Counted from the stretch's first letter, positions 1 to 13,432 are shown. The stretch: DNA of 64,000 nucleotides from Allacma fusca (GCA_947179485.1 OX359248.1:52648386-52712385), one strand, 5' to 3'. The notes: a model not told the origin generated them from the sequence alone. A program made the numbers and translations.

Positions 1-3000
1 TAAGAGTAACTTGGGAAGACTTGAGCAATGTCAATATGTACTGTAGCATGCACATGCAATTTACATCGGAAACATATGACAAGTCCTTTCTAACACCTCC
101 ATGATGTTCCAGTATTTTCAGATATGTACATGGTGAAGAAAATGCCCGGTGACTTTTGTCACACACACACACGGGGATGATAGGACAAGGACAAACCCAA
201 GGAGGGAGTTCATGCTGTGAATAGGAAATTACCTTCATTAATTTCCTTCAGAAATGTTTTTGACCCCATATCTCCATATCCTGGTGACAAATTCGAGCGG
301 GGAAGTCCCAACCTGCACACAACTGCAACTTTGCTTTTATTTAAAGGGGGACCCTGGCGGGAAATTTAAAAGTGCTTGTTGTTAATGGGAATTTTTCCGG
401 AGGAACTCCTCCCAAAAGTCGGAGGGCAAAATGAGAAAGTCTTTCTCCGCCGCTGAGTAGACAAAGTGAAAGCATTATGGCTCCAAACTACTTTCACTTG
501 TAAGTGTGCATAAGCACAAACTTCCCATATTACCTTCCCAAAATCTTACTTTCCCCATTGAGGTGAAAGTATGCGTGTGCACCCTTTGTTAAGGAGTTTT
601 AACGCAAGAGAAAGGGATGAGTTCAAGTTCGGGTTATTTATTTGAGCGCTCTTGCAATTAGATCCATTCCAAATTTAATTTTCTTGTCATCAGATTTTGC
701 TCAACCATGAGCGAAATTTGAGGCACGTATGTTTAAAAATTTTCCGCAAGTATGAGTGAAAATTAATTGTATCATTTGCAGTTTTATAAATCCGTTCAAG
801 CTTCTCATTAAAATATATCCAGTCATTACAAACTACCATTTAAAATTTTAAAAATTTTGTTGTTCACAAATTTAAATGCGGTTCAATTAGACTGCAAAAA
901 ATTTAATGCGTTACAATTCAAGTTGCATACACAGAACTTTAAGGTTTTTTGAATTGTGTGTAGTGGTAAATATAAAAAAAATTTTACATGATTTAAGTCA
1001 AAGTAATTATTATAAAATCCTAAATTTTAGGTACTATCAAGTTCAAACTGATAAAATTTAATTATTACCATTTGTGAATTTCACACCGAAAAATGAAAAA
1101 TCAAATAAATATTTGAACTCAATTTTAAAACTACATAATCAAATATTTTTCCAGTTTAAATTTATAGCTTTGTCTTTATAGAAATTTAATAATTTCGAGT
1201 TTTAAAACTCGAATATTCAATATAATGATTGAACCTACGGATAAGAATATAAGATCAATGATACTTTTATAAATCAAAACTCACGCATCGTTCAAACTCA
1301 TATATGGACCTCAAACTTGAGCGACCCTATCTCTAGAAAAGTCTGAACAAAGCTGATACGAGCATGTATTTGTAAGTGAGAGATTCCTTGAGGGAGAATG
1401 AGCCTTTGGGCGTATGACCGTATGAGTATATACGTAGATTCGGATATATACAAGATAGGGGATAGGAATAGAGCATAAAGGCGTAGGACAGTGCCAGAAA
1501 TGACAAGGAAAGAGAAAGGAGAGAAAGTTGATGTTGAGACACTCACGTTCCTCTCGTTCTCCTCCTCCTCCTATTTCTGCCAACTCCGTTAAGCTGAGAC
1601 TGTAAAAACTTTTCACATATCCCAGAAAATGGACAGGAATAGAATAGAATGGAGTTGGAGAAATCCAGTTTTATATTTTCCACTTTTTTCTACAATGGCC
1701 ATGTCAACTTGAATGATATCATATCATATCCCATCCACTTTCTAAATTCCAACTCCCGTCATTTCCTCAACAAGTCAGGTCTCCTCACTTTTTACTTTTC
1801 TCCAACTTTCTCCCATTACACTCTTCCTTATATCCTACACAAACATTATACTCCTAAGGTCCTTTCCCTGTATGGCAGACCCCCCTAAAAATCCTGTTCT
1901 ACATAGAATCTAATAATTCTTTAAGACCTCCCATGTACCCCAGTGCAAGACTTTCTCCAGGTAAATACATTGAATTTTTTGTCACTAATTTCGGAAGCTT
2001 TCAAGGGTGTCGTTATGAGTAAGGCTGACTGCATGCAGTTGCATAAGGGTTTATATACTTTATATGCACTTGCAATTCAAAGCATGTGAAAGGTCCCAAC
2101 TTTCACCCGGCCAAGCCAGAGGTCTTATGAGGTGGAAAAATTCCCGTTTAGACCCCATTCCTTCACAGGATTAGCCGAGAGGAACAAAAGGGTGGGAATT
2201 TTGAAAGCGAATCCCTCACGATTATCAACAAACGACGGGTGTGTGCCGAGGATGCCAAAATGAGCGAGGAAATTTAAAACTATTTTCCTTTCATCCTTCA
2301 AAAGCTTGTATTACAAATCCTTTGCTTTCACTTCCAAAGCTACAAATTGTAAAATCACTGGTATGTAGCTCCTTGACGTATCAAAGGCAATTACTATGAG
2401 GGAAAAATAAACAAGTGTAGTGGCCTCTTGCTATGAGCGACTCTCGTAGCAGCATTTTATCGTCATGGAAAATCTAATAATATCATTTTTTATACTTTGT
2501 AAAAATATGCTGGATTTAAGAGCTAAAACAATTGACAATATTCTACAGATTCTGAGGACACTGCTATGCAGAGGAGCTTCAGAGCTTAATGCCAATTTAA
2601 AACGCAAATACAAAAATCCATGAAAGCAATATTAAAAGTAAAAATCGAAGCTAACATAGGAAAAAATTAACGAGTATTAGAAATCAGAATATTAAATGTT
2701 ACTGCAAAAAATAGTCGAGAATGAAATTTTTGAATTCAAAGGTAATGCGGATGTAAATCTTTCTAAAAAAATGACGGAACACTTGTGAAACCAAGACCTG
2801 CTATTGAAGGAAATATTGTGTTTTTCGAATTGCTTCGTGTATTATATGAAGAAGAGCCTCTCATTTGAATCCCACTGCCGACTTATATCTTGGATTTTAC
2901 GTTCTTTTGAGTAAAACTTAAGCGATAGCGATTTGCTGGGGAAATGAGGCAGAGCAAAGTATTCTATTCTCAGTGATGTCTCTTAAAATGACATTTCCAT

Positions 3001-3508
3001 GACTGAGCTTACTAAATACGAAGTATTTATCATCTTCTTTTCCTATTCCTTCTTTATCCATATAATTCAAGCATAACTCGTAATGTCAAATACTTTCCCC
3101 AACTTTCTCCCCTTCCCTTCATCCTTAAATTACGGTCGGCGTTTGTAACTGTTCAATGCCTTCTGCTTTCAATAACACTAGATTATTCAGTGCTTTCATG
3201 CTTTCTTTCAATTATCCAAATTTTTTTGTACATGATTTGAGTTTAATCTCAAATGCTACGTTTAGCTTTCTTTTAAATTTTCGTTAGCACTCACTTTCAG
3301 TTTTCATTTCACTTTCTCTCAACTATCTTTAACATTAGATTTTACTCTTTCCTTTGCTCGAGTTTCCCTTTTTTAATTATAAAATTAAAACCATAGTAGC
3401 GTAAGTACGAATATAAAATAATGTGTTCATCTTCATGCTGTCTACAACTGCTCAAACTAAACAAAACTAGTTGGTATGTAACCCTTGTTGGCGTTCATCA
3501 AGGGATGT
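1..3508. other. no gene recognised
   Basis: AT-rich intergenic sequence. It holds a CTCCTCCTCCTCC run near 1558 and one solo MITE end at 2418. Short open frames here show no known domain and no splice context that I trust. Confidence 0.6.
2418..2453. mobile_element. solo MITE end
   Basis: TAGTGGCCTCTTGCTATGAG then CGACTCTCGTAGCA. It shares its second block with the end at 7701, pointing to a subfamily. No partner end recognised. Confidence 0.45.
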
Positions 3509-3841
3509 TTACTTTGCTGAATTATTCAGCCTTCTTTCACTTCGCTTAAATATGACATACATTTCTATGATAAATTTCGAATCTGCCCATTTAATGCGAT
3601 GGTTCAATTTCATCATATGTAAATGATTAGCTACAGCAGATATCTTCCAAATGTTCTTTTCTACATGAATTCTCAGTTGATTAATTCTGACTTCTAGAGG
3701 ACGTCCCGTTTCTCCAGTGTACTTAGCATTGTATGAACTAAATCTGTTCTGGTATATTCCTCCCATGTTCAATTCTTCATTGTCTTTCACAGTATTTAAA
3801 AATGTATTTACTTTGACTACAGGAGTAAATGTATTACAAGT
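3509..3841 (-). pseudogene. GIY-YIG endonuclease remnant of a Penelope-like retroelement
   Basis: The translated fragment reads GGIYQNRFSSYNAKYTGETG, then RPLEVRINQLRIHV, then SAVANHLHMMKLNHRIKWAD. This matches the layout of the GIY-YIG endonuclease at the C-terminus of Penelope-like elements: GIY, then YxGxTGRxLxxRI, then a (S)AVAxH...NHxIxW segment, ending in a charged helix (FKRSERRLNN). The linker TFTPVVKVNTFLNTVKDNEE precedes it in frame. The cysteines usually found between GIY and YIG are replaced, no reverse transcriptase is readable upstream, and the frame ends soon after the domain. I read it as a decayed fragment rather than an active gene. Family assignment is from motif layout only. 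Confidence 0.72.
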
Positions 3842-4388
3842 GAGGCCTTTTTGATCTTTATTTGAAACCAGGGGTTTTGTTCTCTCTTACCACGCTTTGT
3901 CTGCATAGCATAACCCCTCCCTCCCATTTGAAAAACTTGTGCACAATTACTCATCAAAAATCTACATAAGCACAAAATTGTGTCAGGATTTGTGCACAAA
4001 AGTTGGGGTACATTAGCTGGCGCACAAAGTTCTGTTAGCATTTATTGCTTTGAGGAAATTTCCATGGTTGGTGTAAAAATTAGTTTGAACTTATTGTTTC
4101 CATTGTGTATAAGCAATATTTGAACATAAATTGTGACCAGCACAATTAGTGACAGCACAAGAGACTGGAAAGGTGCTCGGCAATGTAAGTGCACTCACAG
4201 CTTTGTTGAAGTATACCATGCGCGAACCACTTTAGGCAAAACTCTACTACTGTGACCAGAAAATACTCAAAGCAGGACTGTTAGAATATTCCCCTAAATT
4301 TGAGCACAATTGTGCACGAAATTGTGGGCAAACTTCACTTTACTCCCGAATTCTCACAGGATTTTCAAACGGAGTATGCAATGAATAC

Positions 4389-4491
4389 ATCGTGGGCTAA
4401 ATTCTAAAAAGTATCATTTTCCATTCGTAGCCTATGCTTTTTAAATGGGCTCGCAAATGAAAATGGTACTTTTTAGAATTTAGCCAACGAT
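4389..4491. repeat. near-perfect hairpin (inverted repeat, arms about 44 bp, loop about 15 nt)
   Basis: The left arm contains GGCTAAATTCTAAAAAGT and the right arm its complement ACTTTTTAGAATTTAGCC. About 27 bp pair continuously with one G-T wobble. Pairing continues outward through TCGT/ACGA with one mismatch and inward through a small internal loop to a terminal AGCC/GGCT stem. It could be a foldback transposon remnant or a small-RNA precursor; sequence alone does not decide. Confidence 0.75.
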
Positions 4492-5670
4492 ATGTAAAAC
4501 ACTAGCTTTTTCCACAATGTCCCTCATTGCTGTAGAGATGGTCATTATATAGATTAGAAGTAGAGAAATTCTCATTATTTTTAGCACAGTTAAATTTTCA
4601 GCTTAGAAAAATTATTAGCCCTAGCATCAATTGGGGACGGTCTTCAAGGGGACTGTAATAGAGGGCCTGGACTGCACCTGCTTCGGTCATAGCGTAATTA
4701 TATACATATGTAATTATATATGTATGTATACAAAGATGATGAAGGAACTATTAATAGGAAATTCAAATTTCTCCTCCTCTTTTCCTCCTATCTCCTTAAT
4801 GGTATTTGCTCAACGTTATCCTTGTGCTTCAGCCTCGCGTAATTTGTTATCGTTCCGGGATTCAGCGAAGCGTGTTAAAAGTGAGGCTTCTGTAAGTTTA
4901 CATGTGCATGAGAGGATCCCGAAGGCCCGCAGAGTATTGATTCTATTCTATTCACACAAGCCCAGGGCTAATTACTACTTCATTATAGATCCCAGTAATT
5001 GCTCCCATCCATAACCTCAGCTTCTTCTTTTCCACCGAGCTTATCCCTAGTTACATAATTCCGTAGTCTCTCTCCCTCCATGTACAATTTCCTTTCCAAA
5101 TACCCCGAGCTTATGCCAGATTTTTATTTCAAGGAATTTCCAGGGATTTGTACTGGAACAGTAAATATGCACAGTCCACTCAAACCATCCCGACTCCTTT
5201 AAAATCCCCCAAATTTTACATTATAACCTTATACTCCAATGACAACAAAAATTATCGTTGTGAAAAACCATTCCTCCAAATACGGTATCCATGGCCGTTG
5301 AGCCAGAATCAACTGCAATAACATTTCCGACAAAACAATGACAATATTATTGTAGTAGATACTAAGCAGAGCTGCTTCTGAGAAGTAATTTTGGGAAGGA
5401 AGAATATTCCCAATAAAAAGCTGGAGGCTGTCCAGAATGAAAACACGACCTGGAAATGAATGAGTAATGACACTGTAATGATCCATTAGAAAATAAGAAA
5501 AGAAAAGGAGGTGAGAATAGCGCCTGGGATTTATGAAAAAGGAGTTGATTCCTCTGTAATTAAATGGGAGACGGAGTGGGATGAAGCAGCTGGAGTTTGC
5601 ATGTCAACTTTGAATAATAAACAAAGACTTGAGATGGGAAGAGGAGGTGGAGGAGAGCGAGCGAGCAGTG

Positions 5671-5834
5671 CAGTCTCTTTATAATGCTCCGCAAAAAAAA
5701 AACCCTAAATTTGACTATGATCATTGAAAAAATATACATAAGATTTATTTTAGTGCAAAACAGAAACGTATGACCAACTGGCGCTCCTATGGGAAAAATT
5801 TGATAGGGAAGTCCGTTACAGGAAGAGTACACTG
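5671..5834. mobile_element. TA-CAGT MITE copy
   Basis: Left end CAGTCTCTTTATAATGC; right end, read inward, CAGTGTACTCTTCCTGTAAC. The flanking TA has decayed on both sides. An A-rich run follows the left end. Confidence 0.45.
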
Positions 5835-6000
5835 GAAATGAGAAAGAGGGAGATAATAATTCCTAGTTATGAAGGAAGGGCGAGAGAGGAAGAGGGACAT
5901 GTGAGTTTTAATTACTGCAAATGAAATAAGAGACAGGGACGCATTAGAGCGTGCTTCAATGGAAAAGTGCCTCAGTTCATGTTCTACAGTCTCCTTTGAA

Positions 6001-6124
6001 CAGTCAAGTCTCGTTATAGTGACCTCCCTCAAATTTATGCACACTGACTTAAAATCCCATGTTCCATAAAGTTACACTAAAATAGTCCCTTTTCCAAGAG
6101 TTCCCTTATAACGAGGCTGCACTT
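6001..6124. mobile_element. TA-CAGT MITE copy, short
   Basis: Left end CAGTCAAGTCTCGTTATAGT; right end, read inward, AAGTGCAGCCTCGTTATAAG. Shorter than the typical copy, probably by internal deletion. Confidence 0.58.
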
Positions 6125-6254
6125 CATAAAATCATACAAGAATGTGAGGTAAGAGCGTAGTAATTGCTCAAATTCTCATCACAACGTGCATACAACCGTA
6201 GTAATGACATTCATGTCCAGGACCCGGTTGTAGTCTTTAAAGTGCTTTAGGGAG

Positions 6255-6435
6255 AGTGAATGTCGCCTCTCGTTAGAACGGACCTCTGCTTAAGAACTTT
6301 CCTTTATAGGGTCAAAATATTTTTTCAAAATTCCCCCCTAATACTGTAATAATTTTTTGGTGGTGATAAAGATCGAGCTGGAGAGATCCCAAATTTTGTA
6401 AAATTGTATGTTGATTTTATAATAAGAGTACACTG
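6255..6435. mobile_element. TA-CAGT MITE copy
   Basis: The right end is clear (inward TACAGTGTACTCTTATTATA). The left end is diverged and best matched by GTCGCCTCTCGTTAGAACGG. The length fits the family. Confidence 0.48.
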
Positions 6436-7285
6436 TACAGAGGGATCTTTGTCATGTGTACTGTGAAATTGTATTTGAAACGTTTCCATTTCTGAAGGAA
6501 GGAATTGCAAGCATTTACAATGTCTTGAAACGTGAGGGTGCTCACGTGTCTAATTTATAAAGCAAGAGCACTGAAGAAGTTCCAGTTGTAGTCAATTTGA
6601 AAGGGGAATCTTTATATAGTGCACTTCCCCCAATTACAGTTTACATACCCCAATTTTCAAGAGCATTTTTTCTATACTGTTTAAAAATCCGTACCCGCGT
6701 TGAAATTTCAGAATTTTGCTGGAGAATTTTGCCCGGAAAAAAAGATAAAAGGCTTTTATAAGGAGGTCCGTTATAGTGAGACTTTCTATTCTCACTTTTG
6801 AAGGGACTAAATTTGCAATTGTGGCTAATGAGAAAGTGTCCAACATTTTTTTGCCCTATTATCTCGAAACATTTGAGAAAAATATTTTTTTGGAAGTCCC
6901 TTATAGTAACGTTTTACTCGAACCCTACCAACGTGCCTGTGCGGTACTTTTGGTTAAAATGCGCTTGAGACATACAGTAAATTAGGAAAAACATATTGTC
7001 GCTGACGATTGGAAAGATTACGATGGTAGATTTCTGTAATGGCCATAAGAAAAATACAATGGCCAAGAAATGGGAATATTTTCGAAGGGGAGTTTCCGCA
7101 AAATGCAAGCAAATAATGCAATGATGGATAATAAATGTAACAATAAAAATATTTTATGGGACTCCCAGTCAATGGAATGTCAGGTGTCAGTTCCAGAGCG
7201 TCCTTGTCCTTCCCTTATGCCATTTAAGTCAATTGCTAGCCAAGTCTCGACAGCTCTGCTTACTCAAGCTGAAGCAGCCTCCATG

Positions 7286-7547
7286 GAGTGACCTATCTTT
7301 ATAACGGTACCCCTAAAATCTACAATATTGGAGTTTGCTCAAAGTTTTGGGAATTACGGGAACGTTCTCAAAGATTTTAGCCCTATGTGAAACTCTATTT
7401 AGTAGGAAAATGTTTCAATGAGATTTTATTGTGAATATTGTTTTAAGAAAAAAATGTACTTTGTAGTAAATGAAAGTTTTTCAAGATATTTTTGCCCCCA
7501 TGGATAAAATTCTGTAATGAGGGAGTGCCTTATAACGAGTGTCGATG
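7286..7547. mobile_element. TA-CAGT MITE copy, long
   Basis: Left end GAGTGACCTATCTTTATAAC then GGTACCCCTAAAATC; right end inward CATCGACACTCGTTATAAGG. The interior is somewhat longer than in most copies. Confidence 0.6.
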
Positions 7548-7700
7548 TATTCAGTCAATTGCCTGCTCTTCAGCTAATTATTCTTTCCGGCCTTAAGCCC
7601 GGAATATTGTCCACAGGGTGCCAAAATTGTTCCTGACAGTTTTGTTTCCTTTAAGCTCTCCAAACCAAATTCTTATAGAAAGTATGAAGGAGCTTCTCAA

Positions 7701-7735
7701 CAGTGGCCTCTCGCTATAAAGGCTCTTGTAACAAA
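7701..7735. mobile_element. solo MITE end
   Basis: CAGTGGCCTCTCGCTATAAA then GGCTCTTGTAACAAA, a near-consensus left end. No matching right end was found within 400 bp. Confidence 0.5.
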
Positions 7736-7739
7736 GTGT

Positions 7740-10700
7740 CATGTTGCATTATTCCAGGAACTGGAAAAATTGCCCATACATAAATATTTAACTGGAAAAT
7801 AGGATTAGTACGTCCTGCCAATTGTGTCGATTAGTATGTACATGAACGTATTTTTATGGGGAGGTTCAGACGGGAATTACTGGAATCCTTTCTTTGGGGA
7901 ATCCACCTCATTCGAATTTCATGACCCAATCTCTTAGACAGAACCCCTTCTAATTGCAAATTTTTATCAACATATTTGCGTTATGAGGTGATTCAGGAGC
8001 GTAATTGTGATAGTAAAATGTAGCCCTAATTATATTTCCAATGTTCTCAAAAATCCAGGGTCCTACAAAATATTTTTCTCCTTCAAGTTTGTCAGTGGGG
8101 TCCCGGGAATAAGCTTCCCACCCTTGGCTTCATCGTGTGAAAGGGACTAAATAAGTTTTGTCATTTTTTGTTTATTATTTTAATTCCTTTCATCATGTAG
8201 AATATTTTTAATGCTGTTATGTATCAGCTTGTTTTAGAAAATTTCATACAAAAAATTGATATCAATTTAAATTTTTGTAATGGGAAAAGTTTGCTGCGTC
8301 AGATTCTACCCAGAATGATTGAGTATTTTAATACAAAGGTAAAATGTTTCTTGTTGTGTTGGACATATGTTAAGTATGCACAGTAAGGGATTTTTAAATG
8401 GGTGCAACATATAACACAAATACAATGTAAGCAGTAGATAGCAGCCAATAAATAATATAGTAAGCTTTATTATTTAACTGCACAAATCAACATGCGATAA
8501 CATATTTCATTAGATCTGAGTAACTTTTATGTCTATTTGAGCATTAATAATTAATTGTATGAAGAAGTAAGTTAACCATTATTAATTGAATATCTCAATC
8601 GTTCCTGTACAAAAGATTACAATAATTGTTATTTTAGCCAACTAGGCATTCAAGTCGCCTTCCCTTTGTATACATAAGTTCGAGTAATTATAGTGAACTT
8701 TAAAATAAGACTGGGACTATCCCAGGCTGCACTGCTGCTTTTATAGCCTTTCCAAGAAATAATGATTTGTTATGCCTAGCTGACCAGTGAATTTGACTAT
8801 TGTTAACTGGTCACAAAACTGAACTTCAATATTGCATTATTTATAAACAAATTCTCATGTTCATTGTAACACGGGTAATTATAGAAATAGTAAATATTTT
8901 ACAGTACGTATACATTTTATACATGTATTATTATGTTTACAAGAGAGCTCTTACACAAGTTTTACGTTAGCATGTAATTTCATAATGTTTTACCGATCCG
9001 AGGCTGTACTCTTTAAATCGGTTGCACATAATATTCATTGACAAAAGTTATAAGTAATTAGTATAATTATATCTAATTATTCATATTCATTTTTTATAAT
9101 TTTCATATAAAAATTAACTAACGTACAACCCATGCATTGTAATTTCTTATGTAAAGTCAAATTTGGATCCTTTATGAAAAACCCATGATGTATTGTTCTG
9201 TAGCCGTTTCGAAGAGGAAGGCTCAATTTTTTCGGGACTCTGTATGCTTCGCATGCACGTGTGCATTTACAAGCTTGTTGCATAGAATTGGAGCCCATAT
9301 GGGCCGTGATGTGTGTTGTAGAGGGAGTTTTTGGAGGATAATTTGGCTGTGATCCGTAATTAAATTCCGTTCCGACGATTGCCACCGACTGTGGACCAGA
9401 CTCTCGCAATATCATTATCCCACACAACAAATTGACAGTGTGCATTCATCAAGGACTTGCCCTGAAATGAAGCCCGTAATTGGCATACATTTCAATAAAC
9501 AAATGTTCCGGTCCTTATGAGTCCATTCAAATTGCACATTCCGCTCCAATTAACCGTTTGCGAGACGATACCGAATTCCACTCAATTTACTCAACACATG
9601 TTCCACCACGTTTTCCAAGCCCGATTTGGGTCAATTTAAGCCCAGTCTCACTACAACACTCCCTAATTCAGGTACTACTCTCCCACTATTTTTCCCCACT
9701 CACATTTTCCCCTCAACAAAATTCACAGTGGGGAGGGATCTTTTTAAAGGCTAAATATCTTTGTCTGGGATTTACCCCTCAAAGGGACTAATTTACTCGA
9801 TTCCGACGATCCTCCACGCAACTCCCTTAAGAAACAGTTTTGATAAGACAATTTTATTTACACCTGAAATTGTGTGCTGTTACAAGGGAAGTTTCATCAA
9901 GGAACATGATTTTGGGGGTAAATTCACCTGCCTGATTAGGATATTGTTAATTAGTTTTACGTGGGAATGGTTTCGGAGATCCGTTTTAGTGAGGCTGCGC
10001 TGCATGCTAGTAGTTCTTTTCAATGGGGGTTTATTACAGTGGGATTTCTTGACATTTTTCTGTATGAAATTCAAATAGCTAATCTTAAAGGGAAAAATTC
10101 GACCCAGGAATGTATGGAAAATTCTATTCTAATAAAAACAGTGTGGATGTTGGAAAAAATCGTAACTTTCCATTTAAAAAGTGATTTTTGAGGAAAGCTG
10201 GAGGAAAGTTTTGAGGAAGGGCGGAGTCTTGGCGTGGTAGAATATTTGAAGGAAATAAACCTCTGTGGGTTAAGTATTAAATTGAAGGTAGGGTGAAAAG
10301 GAAGGCGAAGAAAAAATGGTGAGGAATTTCATTTCCCTCAAAGGCGACGTGTTCATTACCCGGCGCCCGGGAACAGATTTAATTTTGGCATCAGTTCTTC
10401 CAGGACTGGTTCGCTTTTGCTCTTAACTTGGGCTGGTTGGGAGAAAGTGTATTTATATGAGCATGTGGTTTGTGCATGATGGAAAGAAAGCCCTTTGAGA
10501 TGAAACGGATTGGAAGGGGAAAAACAAAAATGTATATATTAGCTTATTCTATTTGCTCTCTTCCCTTGGATTTACTGCTTACGAATCTCCTTCAGGGAGA
10601 AAGTAAATACCCGATGGGTGCTCAACCTTATCATTCCTGCATCCTTCCCCGTAAGTGATCCTTTCAAGTTCGGGTTCTATTTCAATTAAATTATTTATCA

Positions 10701-10744
10701 ATTTATGGTTAAGTAAGTTAGTTAAAATGTAGATTTAATGTCAA
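7740..10744. other. no gene recognised; relatively repeat-poor
   Basis: 8.1-9.1 kb is AT-rich without visible tandem repeats. A 122-codon open frame on the minus strand (9445-9077) is not repeat-derived but matches nothing I know. Loose MITE-like words occur near 9985. Confidence 0.5.
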
Positions 10745-11690
10745 ATAAAAAATACACAGAGATTTAGGTCAAGTGAAGGTCAAACATTGAGGTATACAAT
10801 TAAAGGTCAAACATTGAGATATACAAGTGAAGGTCGAACATTATGATACACAAGTCAAACAGTAAGATTTATGTCAACTGAAGATCAATCATTGGGATAT
10901 ACAAGTCAAGTGAAATAATAACATTTAGGCCAAGTAGAGGTCAAACAGTCAGAACTAGGTCAAGTGAAGTTTGAACATTGAGATTTGCACGTGAAGGTCA
11001 AATAATCAGAACTAGGTCAAGTGACGTTTAAACATCGCGATGTGCACGTGATGGTTAAATATTGAGAAATACAAGTGTAGTTCAAACATTAAGATATACG
11101 AGTGAAGGTCAAACATTGAGATATACGAGTGAAGGTCAAACATTGAGATATACGAGTGAAGGACAAACATTGAGATATACGAGTGAAGGTCAAACATTGA
11201 GATATACAAGTGAAGGTCAAACATTAAGATATACAAGTGAAGGTCAAACATTGAGATATACGAGTCAAAGACTAAGATGTATGTCAAGTGAAGGTCAAAC
11301 ATTGAGATATACATACAAGTCAAACACTAAGATTTAGGTCAACTGAAGATCAATCATTGGGATATAAAAGTGAAGTGAAATAATAACATTTAGGCCAAGT
11401 AGAGGTCAATTAATCAGAACTAGGTCAAGCAAAGTTTAAATATTCAGATGTGCACGTGAAGGTCAAATATTGAGATTTAGGTCAAGTGAAGATCAAACAC
11501 TGAGATTTAGGTCAAGTAAAGGTCGAACACTGAGATTTAAAGTGAAGGTCAAACATAGAGATTTAGGTCACGTGAAGGTCAAGCACTGATATTTAGGTCA
11601 AGCGAATTCAAACTGAGATTTAGGTCAAGTGAAGTCCAACTGAGATTTAGGTCAAGTGAAAACCAAACGTGTGGGTTAAGTTGACCAAAC
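10745..11690. repeat. 27-bp minisatellite with GGTCAA core
   Basis: The core at about 11070-11275 has seven or eight near-identical 27-bp units of the form GAAGGTCAAACATTGAGATA then TACGAGT. Diverged units extend to both sides, where AGGTCAAGTGAAGGTCAAAC and ACTGAGATTTAGGTCAAGTG recur. Because 27 is divisible by three, the array is open on both strands and gives repetitive pseudo-proteins. These were not taken as genes. Confidence 0.9.
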
Positions 11691-11882
11691 AGAAACGGGA
11701 AATAGATTAGAATTAGTAGGAAGGTTACTTTGGGGTCATGTAAATGAAGAGAGCTCCAGCAGAGCCCTATAAATTGTGAGGATTGGAAAAGTTGGGCTGA
11801 CTGTGAGGAAGGTAAATTGTGGAAGGTGATATTATGATTATTAGGTTGATAGAATTGAGTGTAGGTAGGAGAAAAAGAGAAC

Positions 11883-11907
11883 GAGAGAAAGAGAGAGAGA
11901 GAGAGAC
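11883..11907. repeat. (GA)n microsatellite
   Basis: A GA run with one interruption, about 200 bp after the 27-bp minisatellite. Confidence 0.95.
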
Positions 11908-12327
11908 GAAGGGATGGTGAATGTGGAATCCTATTACGAACTCTCAAAAAGTTATAAAACTCGGTCTCAGTGTCTGTGCTTTGGTTGTAATTCTGATTTG
12001 AAATCTCAACGGGGGAGACGTCCACAGCAATACGTTCGTGTTCACAAAAACCAGTATTTAGCGTCTTTGTATTTTTTCCCAACTATTCTGTCTTTCTCTT
12101 ATTGCAAGGAAATGGAGCGGAAGAACCAGCGATCAATTAGAATGTGGAATCATTTCTGAATCCACACTCCATACGCTTCCCCAATGAAACAACTTCAATG
12201 CAAAGAGGGGAAAATTAATTACTTTTTCCTCCCAAACAGACCTATTGATTTTCCACAAATCTTTCTCCCCATAAACCATAGTCTTCAAAACTTTCCATTC
12301 CCTTAAAATAATGCACTTACGTACTTA

Positions 12328-12504
12328 CAGTGGGCTCTCGACACAGGGTCCCTTCGTTTTGTCACGCTTTAAAACACAGCGTTAGGTAACACAAAGTAAG
12401 TAAAAATTCAAGTTGTACTTGTAAAACGACGGATGCGGGAATTTATTTATTTTTAAATCGGCCATTAAAGCAACAGTTCGACGTATATGGTCCTATAGGG
12501 ATGC
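12328..12504. mobile_element. TA-CAGT MITE copy
   Basis: The left end CAGTGGGCTCTCGACACAGG is flanked by TA; the right end is diverged (inward AGCATCCCTATAGGACC). Length 177 bp matches the most common family size. Confidence 0.6.
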
Positions 12505-13256
12505 TAATAATTACGTTTGTGTAATGTACATATGGGAATGGGTCACAAAATATTGGGCCAATAATTTTCAAAAAATCCAGCGCAGCTCTGTCAAAAAACT
12601 AGCAGGAACGGAGTGTGGCACTGAAGTCCCAAAATTATTTGGGACAGGAAAGAAAGGCTCTTTGTGAGTATTTTGTGTAGTTCTTACCAGCACTGTATTT
12701 TAGGTGTCACTTTATGTTTTTTAAACGTCCATAAAAAAATTCTCACAGATTGAGCATTGTGTTTACAATTAGTCCTACAATTTTGAGTTTGAAGCTGAAG
12801 TTGTTTATTTTTATATTCTGAAGTCAATGAAAGTATAATTGCCATATGATGATTCATTCCATTTTGAAGGTAGTGAATTTTAAAAATTCTCATCTTATTT
12901 TCTGTTTTAAGTTTCAAGTTCTGAATTCCGGTAAAATTACAGTTTTGCCAGAATTTAAGTATAAAGTAAGGACAAATTTGCTAAGTAACACATAAATCGA
13001 GGAATGGCTGAGTATCCAATCATTTCGTACTTTTCAAGGCTGTATCAATCAATATGCCCTCCAATATTACTACTTACAAAGCTTTCAAAGATTTACTGGA
13101 TTGAAGTTCGTCTTAAAGAGGTTTGACTTTAAAATTGGATAATGCTTGTGAGAGTGTCGTCCATGAAAATATTTATAAGGAAAAAATTAAGGGGCTTTCT
13201 GGAGCAAAAAAAACAGAAGTAATGGGGAAGAGTTCCATAAATACAGGATCATTTTA

Positions 13257-13432
13257 AAGTGAACTCTCAGTACGAATGAGCTCAATATAAGAGCATTTTT
13301 TAATAGAAACAAAATTGCTGAGACACGCTCTCGTTACCTCACAATACGATAATTTCTTGGTTTTGAAAATATGCCTTAACAAGTCTCTAGCCCTATTGTT
13401 TCAAAGGGCGTTCTTTCAGGGAGGTTACACTG
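13257..13432. mobile_element. TA-CAGT MITE copy
   Basis: The right end is intact with TA (inward CAGTGTAACCTCCCTGAAAG). The left end is AAGTGAACTCTCAGTACG after TA. It is 176 bp and lies about 180 bp from the next copy. Confidence 0.65.

Noticed and set aside
9077-9445. 122-codon open frame, minus strand, tested as an alternative last dpr exon
   Set aside because: It lacks the GEHPAAMQ signature and a hydrophobic tail; the true terminal exon was found at 32157-32281. It remains an unexplained frame.
11579-12082. 167-codon open frame, minus strand
   Set aside because: Its C-terminal part is translated minisatellite and its middle is the (GA)n run.
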